Assembly (NCBI GenBank): GCA_025331435.1
Contig: JAIWNI010000009.1
Span: 62,001-126,000 of the forward strand
Length of the DNA stretch: 64,000 nucleotides
Direction of reading: 5' to 3'
From: Choanephora cucurbitarum
Lineage: Eukaryota > Mucoromycota > Mucoromycetes > Mucorales > Choanephoraceae
A model generated the notes under the pieces. That model made no database searches and was not told where the DNA came from. It saw only the letters and a program-made list of their open reading frames with translations. Shown in pieces: positions 11,636-23,190 of the stretch. Positions within the stretch are counted from its first letter, which is position 1. The number at the start of each line of letters is the position of its first letter. Both the position numbers and the translations under genes were made by a program.

Positions 11636-14600
11636 ATGACTTTACCTTTTAGATTGAGTTCTACTTTAGAGAAACACACGCAAGACGTTAGTCTAGAGAA
11701 TTGCAATTAGATACAATTGAATGCTTACTTTATGAGTGTATTTAGGTGAAAGCAGTCATTGCTTGTTCAAGTGATATTATTGTATCCGCTGCTCGTGACA
11801 AAACCGTACAATCATGGCAGCGTACAAGTCCAACCAGTTTTTCGCTTCAACATACTTATTTAGGACACAGCCACTTTGTCAATGCACTTACTTATAGACG
11901 ATCTGATGCTACCTTTCCTCAAGGTAAAAAAAAATGCATATACACTTGAAGCACGCGTAAACAGTTGTTTTAGGTTTAATTGTATCAGCTGGATCAGATA
12001 AATTGATCCATGTTTACGATCCTCATCAACCTCAAGAACCTCGTTATGTGTTAGTGGGACATACTGAAAATGTCTGTGCCTTGACAACAACACCTTCAGG
12101 TCATTTCGTTTCTGGTTCCTGGGATAAGTAAGCATTGGAAGGTGTTTGAATTTGGAGATGAATTGACTGTTCTTGAACAATAGCAAAGCCATCGTGTGGA
12201 AAGACTTTCAACAAGCTTATGTACTTGAAGGACATACTGCTGCTGTTTGGGCAGTCTTGGCTATAGATGATGATTTGATTTTGACAGGTAAGAGAAGAAA
12301 AGCAAGAGAGGATCATCACAGTATATCGACTCAACTGAATTCTTAGCATCGGCTGATAAGTCGATTCGTCTTTGGAGAGATGGCAAGTTGATTCATGTTT
12401 ATCAGGGACATACAGAAGCTGTAAGAGGACTTGCTTTAGTGCCTGGTATCGGCTTCATATCTTGTTCAAATGACGGGTAAAGTAAAAAGCGATTTATGAA
12501 AAAAAAATGACCATGCTGACATGGTTAGCAGAACACTTCGTGTATGGACATTGGAGGGCGAATGTCTGCAGCAACTTGATGGACACACTTCTTTTGTTTA
12601 TTCAGTAGGTGTCCTTAGTACAGGAGAATATGTATCTTCAGGTGAAGATCGTACTGTTCGTGTTTGGAAAGGTAAAGGAAGAAGACGAGGGTGAGAGGAT
12701 ATGAATATAGAGTTGATTGCTTTTGCTTAGATGGTCAATGTATCCAAACACTTCATCAGCCTTGTATCTCTGTTTGGGCAGTGGCTGTTTTGCCTAATGA
12801 TGACATTGTTGTAGGTGGAAGTGATGCTATGGTTAGAACATTCACAAGAAACCAAGATAGAACAGCAACCGAAGATATGTTAAAGGTTAAAAAAAACAAA
12901 GAAAGGGAAGAGTTTGATAAAGTGAACTGACATTCTTTCTTTTTTAAATCTAGGCCTTTGAAGAATTATTAGCCAGTCAAGCTATTCCATCGTAAGTAGA
13001 AAGGAGCAAAGTATAAAGCCAGGTTATTGATCATAGCGGGGGGCTGGATTGCGTATAGAAATCAGATTGGTGATATAAACAAAGATAAGTTACCTGGACC
13101 AGAAGCACTTGCTTCACCTGGACAAAAGGAAGGTCAGGTAATCATGGTCAATATGGGTTCTACTGTAGAAGCACATCAGTGGAGTGCTCAATCTCAATCT
13201 TGGCAAAAGATTGGTGAAGTGGTAGGCAGTAAGGATCGTTCAAAGCAGACATTTGAAGGCAAAGAATACGATTATGTGTTTGATATTGATATTGGTGCTG
13301 GACCTGGTGGTAATCTCAAGCTACCTTACAATGTGACAGGTAGAGTCATTCAAAGAGAAAAGAGAGAAAGTACTTATGAAAAAAACAAAAAGAAAATCCT
13401 TATGATGCTGCTCAAAAGTTCTTGATTAAACATAATCTTGATCAAGCCTTTTTGGATCAAGTTGCTGATTTCATCTTGAAGAATGCAGAAGGTGTAAATG
13501 TAGGCAGCAGTGGTTATCAAGATCCTTTTACAGGCGGTAACCGCTATACACCTGGATCCAACCCAACCACCAGTTCAACAGGCTACATGGACCCTTTTAC
13601 TGGTGGTGGCTCCTATAGACCTGCCACTGGCACGAACAACACCTATGGAGGGGCAAGTGGAGGCGATCCTTTGACTGGCGGTGGATCTTATAGACCTGTT
13701 TCATCAACAAGACTTTTACCTATTGTAAGTGATTATCATCTTGTATATCTTCATCGGCTGACTGATACGTTATCAAACGTAGAGAACTTATTTGACATTA
13801 AAACAAGCTGTACCAGATGCTGTCCTTAAAAAGATCCATGCCTTGAACAACGAGATGAATGATGGTATGAAGCTATCAGAACAAGAACTGGCCTCTTTAG
13901 CCAATATTGTTCAGTATCTCAAGGCACCTCAGGGCTCACTCGATGATTTGTCTGTTATTGTCAGTATGGCTCTTAAATGGCCTGTTGAAAAACGCTTCCC
14001 TGCCTTGGACTTGATTCGTCTGTTGACATTGTATGCACCTGTCCAATTGGCCGATCAAACACCTCAAAAGAGCATTGTGCAGTTCTTGAAAGAAGTAGGT
14101 GGTCTGTCTGCTGATCAGCCAGCTAACGAGAACAACGCCATGTTAGCTTATCGAGGTTTAGCCAACCTCTTCCATCAAGAGCAAGGTAGATTGCTTGTAT
14201 GGAAAGAGTGTCAAACTTTGGCTGATGTATTGAGTGTTGATGTATCCGGTCGATTCAAAAGCAAAAATGCTCGTTTGGCTCAGAGCACATTATCTGTCAA
14301 GTAAAGTCCTTTTGTTTGTTTGAAAGGAAATGAAACTCAAAGTTTTTTTTTGTAGTTTATCGGTTTTGCTTTCAAGTCACCAAGAAGGCGAAATTCAACT
14401 AGGTCTCACAGGCACACTTGTAGAATTATTGAAAGACGAAAAAGATGATGAAAATCTTTATCGTTTCTTAATGGCCTTGGGTACATTGGTAAAGTAGTGA
14501 AAAGGGAGGATTTTATTTAATGTATACCTGCTAAACTAAATCCATATGAATTCAATAGATTTCTCAGTCAAAAACATGTAAAGAAGTAGCTATCATTATG

Positions 14601-14696
14601 GAAGCCAAAACTCAACTTCAATTGATACAATCCCAAAAATCGGAACAAGAACGTATGCAAAAAGCAACAGTAGAAGTGCTTTCGCTTTTAGCTTAA
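11636..14696 (+). CDS. DOA1: DOA1/UFD3 (PLAA) ubiquitin-binding WD-repeat protein
   Basis: Cdc48 cofactor in ubiquitin handling and ubiquitin-dependent degradation. The N-terminal beta-propeller has seven WD-type blades spread over short exons (11636-12960), for example GHTENVCAL..SGSWDN, GHTAAVWAVLA and GHTSFVYSVGV..SSGEDRTVRVW. The PFU ubiquitin-binding domain follows (13130-13480: EAHQWSAQSQSWQKIGEVVG, then YDYVFDIDIG). Gly-rich repeats of the form DPFTGGGSYRP link to the C-terminal PUL armadillo domain (13790-14696) that contacts Cdc48. Domain order and size match the family. At least nine introns were inferred from frame continuity. It ends 51 bp from the convergent myosin stop, so the 3' UTRs probably overlap. 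Confidence 0.93.
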
Positions 14697-14747
14697 AAAG
14701 TAAAAAAGAGAAGACTTTTTTTTTTATTTTTCAAATAAATAAATAAA

Positions 14748-17700
14748 TTATTCGGTCCATCTTAATCCACCCAATACTTGATCAAACCTAAAAGAAGGAA
14801 GGTGATGTGAGTCAAAGCCAACATATTATATGAATCCATCTTTACCTTGATATTCTGCTTTTAGCTTGGTCTGATTCAGCTCGTAAAAGTGCTGTTAGAT
14901 CATCCCAATCAGACTTCAAACGTTCATACTTGGCTACCCATTCTGCCTTGAGTTCTCTTTCTGATGCTAGCTCATCGTCATTTGCATCTATCGTCTCTTG
15001 CACACATCTTTCACTCGCCTCCAATGCTTTCTTGAGTTGTTCAATCTCTGCATCCTTACTTGACAGACTCTCCTCTTGCTCACGTTGAATGGTTTCCAAC
15101 TGATGAATTGTTTGATCCTGTAGACTGATTTGATCCTCTAGACTGTTGAGTCTATCTAAGCAGCGAACGACTTCTGTCTGAACTGTAGTCAACTTTGTCT
15201 TTAAATCTGTCTTTTCTGTGCTGATCTCTTTCAGCTGACTGCTCATCTCTTCAATAGTCACCCGAGAATGCTCCAATTCTTGTACAACAATTTCATGGCC
15301 TGACTTTATCTCATCAATTTCCTCTTGAAGTGCCTCCATTTCTTGTGTATGGATCGCTGATTCTTGTTGCATTTGCTCTGATTTCTGTTGAAGTTCTATC
15401 TCAAGTTCCTCCAGGCGTTCTTCTAGGGCTGAGCATTGATGAACTAGATCATTTTTGGATTCTTGTAGTTCTTGAATAATAGTCTGTTCTTCCATCACAA
15501 GCTCCTTGAAGTCATGATTTTCACTCTCCAGTTCTTGGTTGCGTGTCATCAAATCGGCCGTCGTCTCTTGTTGTTCCTTAACTTGCTTCTCCAATTCACG
15601 TATCTTTTGTTCTTTGTCGCGTATCTGTGTGTCTACTCGATAGGCATGATTCAAAGGCTTCAGCTTAGCGTACATCTTCCACCAAGACCATTCTCTTAAC
15701 AGAATATAGATACGTGCGTTATGTTGCATGATACGTATGGCATCAGTCTGGCGAGAAAAGCGTGTCTGGTACTGACGCATCAATCGTCCACGACAGACTG
15801 CTTGAAATTTAGTAATGCATGCACCTAACTTGTTATCACGCTGTTCTTCCAGGGTGGCCAAGACAGTAGCCTTAAAGAACACTTTGGTGACACCAATCTG
15901 GTACTTTTCTGATTCAAGGCCAATGTGAGAAATGAGTGTCTGACAGGCAGTTCGACCATCGATAAAAGCATGTGGGTTCAATACTTCGGGACAGAGAACA
16001 CCATAACGTTTACGGAAATCATTAAAGGAAAGACGATTTGGAAATCCCTTTCGACAGATACGAATGCCTTCTAGAACACCGTTGCATCTAAGTTGGTCTA
16101 GTACTAGCTTTGTTTGAATCTCGCCTGCATATTTGCGATTGTTGGGTAAAATACAACGTACAAAATGGGGATGTGTCATGTACAAGGTGTTCATCAAAGA
16201 CAGAAGTTGTTGTTTATGACGTTGGCCACCTGTACGGAATGACCCACTTCCTTTTCTCATCTTCAGCATCGTAGCAGAAGAGAGACCACTGTTGGTGGAA
16301 GAAGCAGAGCCTGGTCTGTTTTGACTGGTTGTTGTTGATCTGTCATCTTGATCCGAAAGATAATCTTCAAATAGATAGGCAACATGTTTCTGGCTTGAGC
16401 GAGCCAAGAGACGGGTGATATCTTCATTGAGTGGGTCCTTGTTCTTTTCGATCCAGCCATCTACAGAGTATTCTACATCACCTGCATAATGTTTGAGAAT
16501 AAAGCCATCTTTGAATCGAGTGCTTTTGTATTTTGCATCTGGGTTGTCTTTATCACAGAATTTGTTTAATTTCTCCAAGAAACGCTGATCACTACCTCGA
16601 GGAGCAACACATTCTTCTTCTAAACAAGACAATATTCCTACAGGCTATATAGTACAACTGAGTCAATGGCATACATCCTATCTCGTTAGTCTATGACTCA
16701 CATTGGTCTTCTCAATCAAATCGATTGTAGGTTGAAGATCGTTTCCAAAGTCAATGTAGTCCCAATCGATCTTTTCTTTTTGATATTCTTCTTGTTCCAA
16801 TTCAAACATGTTTTGGTTGAAGAATTGTTGTAGTTTTTCATTGGTATAGTTGATACACAGCTGCTCAAAGCTATTCGACTATAACAAGATGAGTCTAATC
16901 TAGTATTTTTCACCCTTTGCATATTGATCGCTTACCTCGAAAATCTCAAAACCTGCAATATCCAACACACCAATAAATCCTAGTTTGTCTTTTGATTTCT
17001 GGCCATCAATGGCTTTATTGATACGTTCGACCAGATAAGCAAAATTGCGTTCATACAATGTCTTGGCCAAAGCATCTATACTAGCTACCACTTGTGCAGG
17101 CGATTTTGCCTGAGTTACCCAGTCACGACCTGCCTTGATACGAGGAGACAACAGGGCCTTTTTGAAGTCTTCGGCAGATACACCGAGTAGATGACAGACA
17201 CGTTCGACAGCAGCAAAATCTCGAATCTCGGCTCGATCACGGTAGTCATTGACACCAATGTTACCCAAATGAAGTACAGCGGCTACCATACGAAATAGAT
17301 CTAATTTTTCTTTTTCGTTTAAGCCCATGATATCCAATGATTTCTAAAGAACGGTTTAGATTCAACTTATCCCATCTCTGTTCTTCTTGAATAGAATGAT
17401 TTACCGACAAACTTTGAAACTCTTTTGCATCATCGACACCTTCTATTTTCTTGTTGGACTGTTTGATAAACTGATAATCATCCACATGTCCCTCCAATAG
17501 CAATTGCTCTAATTATTTCTGATGATGAGTGACATACAGATCATTTCAATTCTTTTTTTCTTTACTTACGCTTAATATCCTGCTCAGCTTCCAATAACTG
17601 ATAGAATATGTGATAGTTTCTTTCTTTGGGTGATTGTTGATGCACTCGAGATTTCTCCAATAGATACCATTCGAAATTAGCACCACATATCTGAGCTTGA

Positions 17701-18791
17701 TCATTAAACTCGATACGAATGAATTTACCCTAGATGAGATAGATTGGATAAGTTCATTTTTGAGTTAGGAAATTTAATTGACCAAGCTTACAAATCGAGA
17801 CGAATTATTGTTCCTGATAGTTTGAGCATTACCGAATGATTCAAGAATAGGGTTTGCTTGCAGTATTTGATTTTGAAGCTTGTCAATCTGCTCTTTGTTT
17901 CTGTTGAATATTGTGCCACTGGCAACTGCAGTAAGGTATTGAATGACGAATTTTGTGTTTTCTGTTTTACCAGCACCTGATTCACCTCTATTTATAGAGA
18001 AAATAAGATCGTTTATCCTACCATATTAAATTTCCTTTACGTACGTGATCAGAATAGATTGGTTTTCTTTGTCCTGAACCATATCATGATAAGCTTGATC
18101 TGCAATAGCATAGATATGTGGAGGTAATTCACCACGTCGTCTACTCTTATAGGATTGGATATAATCTTCTGAATAGATAGGTAAAGATCTATAAGGATTA
18201 ACGGCGACCAAGAAAAGACCAGAATAAGTCTAGAAAAAAAAAGAGTATAAGCTAACTTGATATTCACTAGAGTAGGTGATGACTTGCATAGACATGATTT
18301 GCTCTATATCGCACAGTGAGGTTATGAATGACTGAGGGTTCATTTAGGTGAGTGAGTTCTGCCATATCATCTACCATATCAAATTTAGGTGGGTTCATAG
18401 GTTGAATCATGGATCCATTCACGATCGATGTCTAAAGAAACCCCATACAAAAAAAAAATAAGAATTTAGCCACCAAATGAGTCAATCTAGTCTGTTCTCT
18501 ATACTTTACACCACCATGTTCAAATTCTACTTCTATCTGACCATCTTCTAATTCTTGTACAATATGTCCTCTCACATAACCTTCACGTTCATCTTGAACC
18601 CAAACCCATTTCTTTTCATTGAATTTTGCTTGTGCAACAGCATCTAACACATTATCCATTTTGGGCCTGATGAATGTTCTTGAGCCATAGCTGTGTATAA
18701 ATGATCCACCTCCATTGCCATAATCTATTGGTGAATCAAGCCTTTTGGTCTGTGGTGATCCATTTTTAGGTGATGTTAATGCGGATATCAT
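14748..18791 (-). CDS. MYO2: Conventional (class II) myosin heavy chain with short tail
   Basis: Actin motor of the cytokinetic/contractile apparatus. The SH3-like N-terminal domain is present ([20 protein letters not shown]). The motor has P-loop GESGAGKT at about 17985, switch I around NNNSSRFGKF, and switch [13 protein letters not shown]. The ILPN region, an SH1-like helix, one IQ-type segment ([13 protein letters not shown]) and the class-II neck [17 protein letters not shown] follow. A coiled coil of roughly 270 residues then ends with a small final exon at 14785-14748. About ten introns, mostly near 60 nt. The identity as class II is firm from the neck. The rod is much shorter than in yeast or fission yeast class II myosins. 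The start at 18791 is preferred over an in-frame upstream Met, which would add only a hydrophobic low-complexity run. Confidence 0.9.
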
Positions 18792-19096
18792 ACTGAAATA
18801 TAAAAAGAGGAAAAGGAAAGGGGGGAAAAAGAAAAGAAAGGGGAGAGGAAAAGTGAAATAAAATGACATACACACACACACAAATATATAAGTATCGGAT
18901 GTATAATCATTTCTGTCTGTCTATCACTCTCTCTATTTTTTTTTTCTGCATTTGTTAGCATGATGAGGGTGCCTATTTTGGACAGCTTGTAAACATCCGA
19001 AAAAGGAAAATTCCTGTAGGCGGATAATGAAATGGCCATTCTCTCTTTGCTGTCAGTTACAACAATCAAAATCTTCTACATACTTCTCTCTAAACT
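18792..19096. other. Myosin II upstream region
   Basis: A purine-rich/GA-rich stretch (18790-18860), a CA repeat (18873-18884) and T-rich tracts lie between the myosin start and the 3' end of the dCMP deaminase gene. No gene seen. Confidence 0.5.
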
Positions 19097-20272
19097 TTAT
19101 TTTAAGCCTAATAAGGTAATCTCCTCCTCTATGTCAGCACGCATTTCTATTCGTAGTGATGGAGGACTATGTTGTCTAAGTTTTACATTGGCCTCTTCAA
19201 ATATCTTGGCTGTCATTTGGTCCATGCCATAAGATCGATTGTAGACCACTTCTTTGACGCCTTGTTGAACGATCTTAACAGCACAGCCTAGACAGGGACA
19301 GGTATTGCAGTAAAGAACAACACTACTATCATATACAACAATGTTTCTTCCTGCCTCTAAAAGTGCATTCTCTTCTGCATGCATACAGAGGCATCGATCG
19401 AGACCAGCACCACAGGGAGTTGCATCGTTACAACGACCACAGCCACCCTCATTACAATTACGCAATCCTCGAGGTGTGCCATTGTAACCTGTGGCAAGTA
19501 TTCGGTGATCCTTCACAAGAATACATCCCACACGTCGCTTCATACAGTTGGATCTTTGAGCGGCTAGATCAGATAGCTGCATAAAATAAGTATCCCAACT
19601 GGGTCTTAGACGTTCCTTATTGACCAGATCTCGACGATCCAATGCCTGGTAGAAGTGGTGCTTTTCACGGTAAGTGTTGGTCACTGTCAAATCAGAGGAA
19701 ATCATGATGTTGAGTAGAGGCGTGATTGTCTGGATCTCCTCTTGATCTTGAGCTGATATATTGAATATAGAATGATCATCTTTGACTAAAAAATCCTCTA
19801 GGCTCATCATTGGTAGATTTTTTGAAGCTAATCTTTTCTTGAGAGTTTAATAAGTATAACCTTCCTTCCTTCTTTTTTTTTCTTTTCTTCTCTTTTCACC
19901 TTTCTTTAAATCGTTCATATCTTAATGTGATAGGTGCCTCTACTGACACTAATAAGAAAAAGGGACGCTTTCTTGTTTACATAAGTCAACTCTACTTCTG
20001 GACCATAAAGCTTTTCTTTTCTCTTACTTGAGCGCCCAAAGATCTCGACTGTCTACATCACAAGTAACGAAATCCTCTTGCCAATGTTCAGTTACATACT
20101 GCTGCATGTCACTCACAGAGTTAAACACAATGGCATGATGGTAGAGTCCATCTCGGGCAATGATATCTTTAAAATTTGCCAGTGTCAAATATTGAAATTG
20201 ATGCTTTTCGACAAGGTATTGAGCAACAGTATGTTTGCCACTGCTCTGTGGCCCTGTAATACCAATGAACAT
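19097..20272 (-). CDS. DCD1: dCMP deaminase (fungal two-part type)
   Basis: Deaminates dCMP to dUMP for dTTP synthesis. The C-terminal exon carries the zinc site HAEENALLEAG (His plus catalytic Glu) and CNTCPCLGCAVKI (two Cys). An inserted metal-binding stretch sits between them and the SNCMKRRVGCILVKD strand. The N-terminal exon (20272 to about 20030) encodes a P-loop-like domain with GPQSSGKHTVA, as in yeast DCD1, whose N-terminus has a divergent nucleotide-kinase-like fold. Joining at an intron of about 195 nt (donor after WALK, acceptor near 19836) restores one frame of about 325 residues, close to the yeast enzyme. The intron is long for this locus. The alternative, two separate genes, seems unlikely given the family architecture. 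Confidence 0.9.
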
Positions 20273-20436
20273 GATAAATAAGAAATATATCGCGAAAAAA
20301 TAAAGGAAAAAAAAAATAATACGTGTAAGTGTTGTGGGGAACTTCTTTGAGGCGAGTCACATATTTGATTTTCTCTCTCTCTTTTTTTTTTCTTTCTTTC
20401 GCTTACTATTGTTCACATCGTTTAAGCGCGTGCATC
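20273..20436. promoter_or_regulatory. Divergent DCD1/TAF12 promoter
   Basis: 164 bp separate the two start codons. The TAF12 side ends in a long T/C tract (20375-20402) immediately before its ATG, the leader type seen at many genes here. No TATA element is obvious. Confidence 0.4.
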
Positions 20437-21874
20437 ATGTCAGCCAACCAAGCTCCTAATCATATACCACCACTTCCTCAAATGATTGCTCAATACCAGC
20501 AACAAGTGGAATTCTTTAACAATCAAATAGGTCTTATCCGTAGAAATCTAGAGCGAACTGACATCTCTAACGATGAAAAAGAATCACTTCGAAAACAAGA
20601 ACAAGAGATACAATCCAAAGTATCTATGCTTCAGTCTATCATCAACCAAATGGTTACTCAACGCGTATTATCTCAACAACAACAACAACAACAACAACAG
20701 CAAATCGGCTCTCCTTCTTCACAACAAACAGGTGACAACATGAGTGTCAATTCTGCACCTGGATCACCTGCTACTTTCAACCCACAACAACAACAACAAC
20801 AACAACAGTTTGCTGCAGCTCAGTTACGCAAGTATATCATTCAGACTATTAAGTGATCTAAGCTAACATCTCTTTAGGTCAACAGCAGCAGCAACAACAA
20901 CAAGCTACACTCAACAAAATGGGTTTGGTAGCACAACAGCTAAACAATACTTCACCACAAAACGCCTTTGCCATTCAACAACCACAACAGGTAAAGCCTA
21001 ATCCAGGTACTGTACCAGCATCAGCAGCACAAGCAGCAGCAGTAGCAGCAGCGGCAGCAGCAGCAGCTAAAAACAATGGTGGTCTATTTACTTTCCCAAC
21101 ACAACCTCCTCAACCACAACCACAACAGCCCCAACCTCAGCAATTACCACAACCACAATCTAATCAGATGCAAACAACAACATTAACTGCAGCACCTAGT
21201 GGAACAACTATGATGATGCCTGCTACTACTACTAACAATGTTCCAATGAACAACAACACTATAAATACTGGGGCTGCTACAACATCAGGAATACAGCCTA
21301 CATCTACTGCAGGTGCACAAACAGCTACACCATTGAAGCCAGCAGCAGTACCTTCTATAGATAATGATGGTGTTAGTCGTGTCTTGACAAAGCGAAAGAT
21401 CCAAGAACTTGTATCTCAGATTGATCCATCAGAGAGATTAGAACCTGAAGTAGAAGATGTAAGTTAGCTATAGAATAGGGAGAAAATAGATCAGATGGCT
21501 TATTTTGTGAACAGATATTGTTGGAAATAGCAGATGAATTTATTGAGTCTGTCACTACTTTTGCCTGTCAATTAGCTAAACACCGTAAATCAGATACATT
21601 GGAAGTCAAAGATGTTCAACTGCATTTAGGTATTTAAAAAAAAAGAAAGAGAGAGAGAGAGGATTAAGCAAACTTAAACACAATCTTAGAACGTAACTGG
21701 AATATTCGTATACCTGGATTTGCTGCTGATGATATTCGACCTTTAAGAAAGCCTGTCATTCCTTCTTCTCATCAAGTTAAAGTTCAGGCTGTCAATTCAG
21801 CTAAAAATCAAGCATCAAACACTGCATCGAAAAAAGAGCATCACGCCAATAATAACAATACTAATAATAACTAA
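20437..21874 (+). CDS. TAF12: TFIID/SAGA subunit TAF12
   Basis: Histone-fold subunit shared by TFIID and SAGA, paired with TAF4/ADA1. The N-terminal 60 residues are helical ([20 protein letters not shown]). Long Gln runs (20673-20700, 20785-20810, 20880-20903) and an Ala run follow. The conserved C-terminal fold reads [20 protein letters not shown], then [20 protein letters not shown] and [20 protein letters not shown], ending [10 protein letters not shown]. This is the full TAF12 signature. Frame continuity requires a GC-AG intron (donor GCAAGT at 20828, acceptor ending 20877). Two further GT-AG introns lie at about 21460-21514 and 21632-21688. The Asn-rich tail ends at 21874. Confidence 0.93.
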
Positions 21875-22477
21875 AAAAAAAATATTTTTCTATATATACA
21901 TGAATGACTCTTTGTTGCTACAAAAGCAAATCAGAGATAGTTTATATTATAAGAAAGTACAATGAAATATATTTGTGGATAATAACAAAGTCCATGGTGT
22001 AATATAAGCGAGTTTTTTTTTTTGAATGAATTGACCACAATAATCTATCAATATTTTTAATTGGATAAAATAGCTATTTTTATATATGCAACAAAGCATT
22101 CAGTGCTTTTATGAAAGACACGATCAGCCACTGCATCAGTAAAACAAAAACAAACAAATAAGCGCTTTACTAATAGACCATAACTTGTATCAGTAACCAA
22201 AGATCCTACTCATTTACTTTTGTGTGTGTGTGTGGTTTACTAGCAACAAGCACATAGCATCATGTTGTAAAGGTGAGAACTGCGCATAAATTGAAGGAAT
22301 TTGAATTTTTTTTGATTATTATTTCTGGACTTTTCCTTAAATAAATGGGTTGACGTCAAGATGTGGTCAGAGGACCAACTCACAGGTACAACGCGTAACA
22401 AACAAGAAAAAAAACATATAAATAGGGGAGGGTCTTGTTCACTTTCAACATCTTTTTCTTTATCTCCTATAAACAAC
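21875..22477. other. TAF12 3' flank and INH1 promoter region
   Basis: AT-rich terminator-side sequence of TAF12, a TG run (22221-22233), then the INH1 promoter elements listed separately. No further gene seen. Confidence 0.6.
22351..22424 (+). promoter_or_regulatory. INH1 promoter: CRE palindrome and TATA box
   Basis: A perfect TGACGTCA palindrome (22351-22358, CREB/ATF bZIP site) and TATAAATA (22417-22424) lie 120 and 54 bp upstream of the INH1 start. The TATA-to-ATG spacing suits a short leader. Function is inferred from motif match and position. Confidence 0.55.
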
Positions 22478-22796
22478 ATGTTCTCTCAACTCTCTACTCG
22501 TGTCTCTGGTCGTACCAACATCTTGTCTCGTCGCGCTTTACACATGACCTCTATTGCTCGCTCTGAAGGTGCCACTGCTAGCTCCAAGGGATTCAGCGAA
22601 AGAGAAGCCGCTGCTGAAAACAGATGGGCTCGTGCACACGTAAGTTTATTGATTGACTGAAGTGAGGAGAGGAACATGAGATTGACTCTACCTATAGGAT
22701 GCTGAAAAGATCAAGATTCTCAGAGAACACTTGGCTGCTCAAGAACAATCTACTGCTGACATCAAGAAGAAGTTGGCCGAATTAGAAAAGAAATAG
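22478..22796 (+). CDS. INH1: Mitochondrial F1-ATPase inhibitor (IF1)
   Basis: Blocks ATP hydrolysis by the F1 sector when the proton gradient falls. Residues 1-28 form a mitochondrial presequence (Arg/Ser-rich, ending near ALHMTSIARS). The inhibitory motif follows: EGATASSKGFSEREAAAENR, then WARAHDAEKIKILREHLAAQ, then a short coiled coil to the C-terminal KKLAELEKK. These are the hallmarks of IF1, including the His pair region. One intron (donor GTAAGT after ARAH, about 22641-22697) interrupts it. About 86 residues, the usual size of the family. Confidence 0.95.
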
Positions 22797-23190
22797 ACGC
22801 CCTTCTTTTTTCTTTTTAAAAATCTTATTGAACTGTGTTCATCTGTAAATAAACTCTTTAATACACGTAGTATTATTTTTTTGTGTTATTGTTTGACAAT
22901 TGGATGACGCGAATGAATTCTTTTTTGAACCAGGCTTAAAAATTACCTGATATTTTCTCGGATAATTCTCGGTTATTACAAATAAGCGAGAGGGCTAAAA
23001 GATCTACTTCTTTTTTCTAAATAAAGCTGAAAAGCCGTCTTAAACTTAAAAGCACAGAATAGATATTTAGCCTATCCATACACACACACACACACACATT
23101 TTGTTTTGATGAGAAAGAGATAAAAGTTTCTTTAATTTCGAGCAAAGTATGAAAAAAAGCGGACAAACAGAATACCTTCTTTTATTCTGT
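22797..23190. other. Convergent intergenic spacer
   Basis: Separates the INH1 and eL18 stops. It contains AATAAA-like signals at 22848 and 23020 and a CA repeat (23080-23098). No gene seen. Confidence 0.6.

Noticed and set aside
18792..18881. Upstream in-frame Met for the myosin
   Set aside because: It would prefix a hydrophobic, Phe-rich low-complexity run translated from the CT-rich leader; the ATG at 18791 is better.
20329..20436. Upstream start for TAF12 at 20329
   Set aside because: The extra residues come from a T/C leader; ATG 20437 opens MSANQAP directly before the conserved part.
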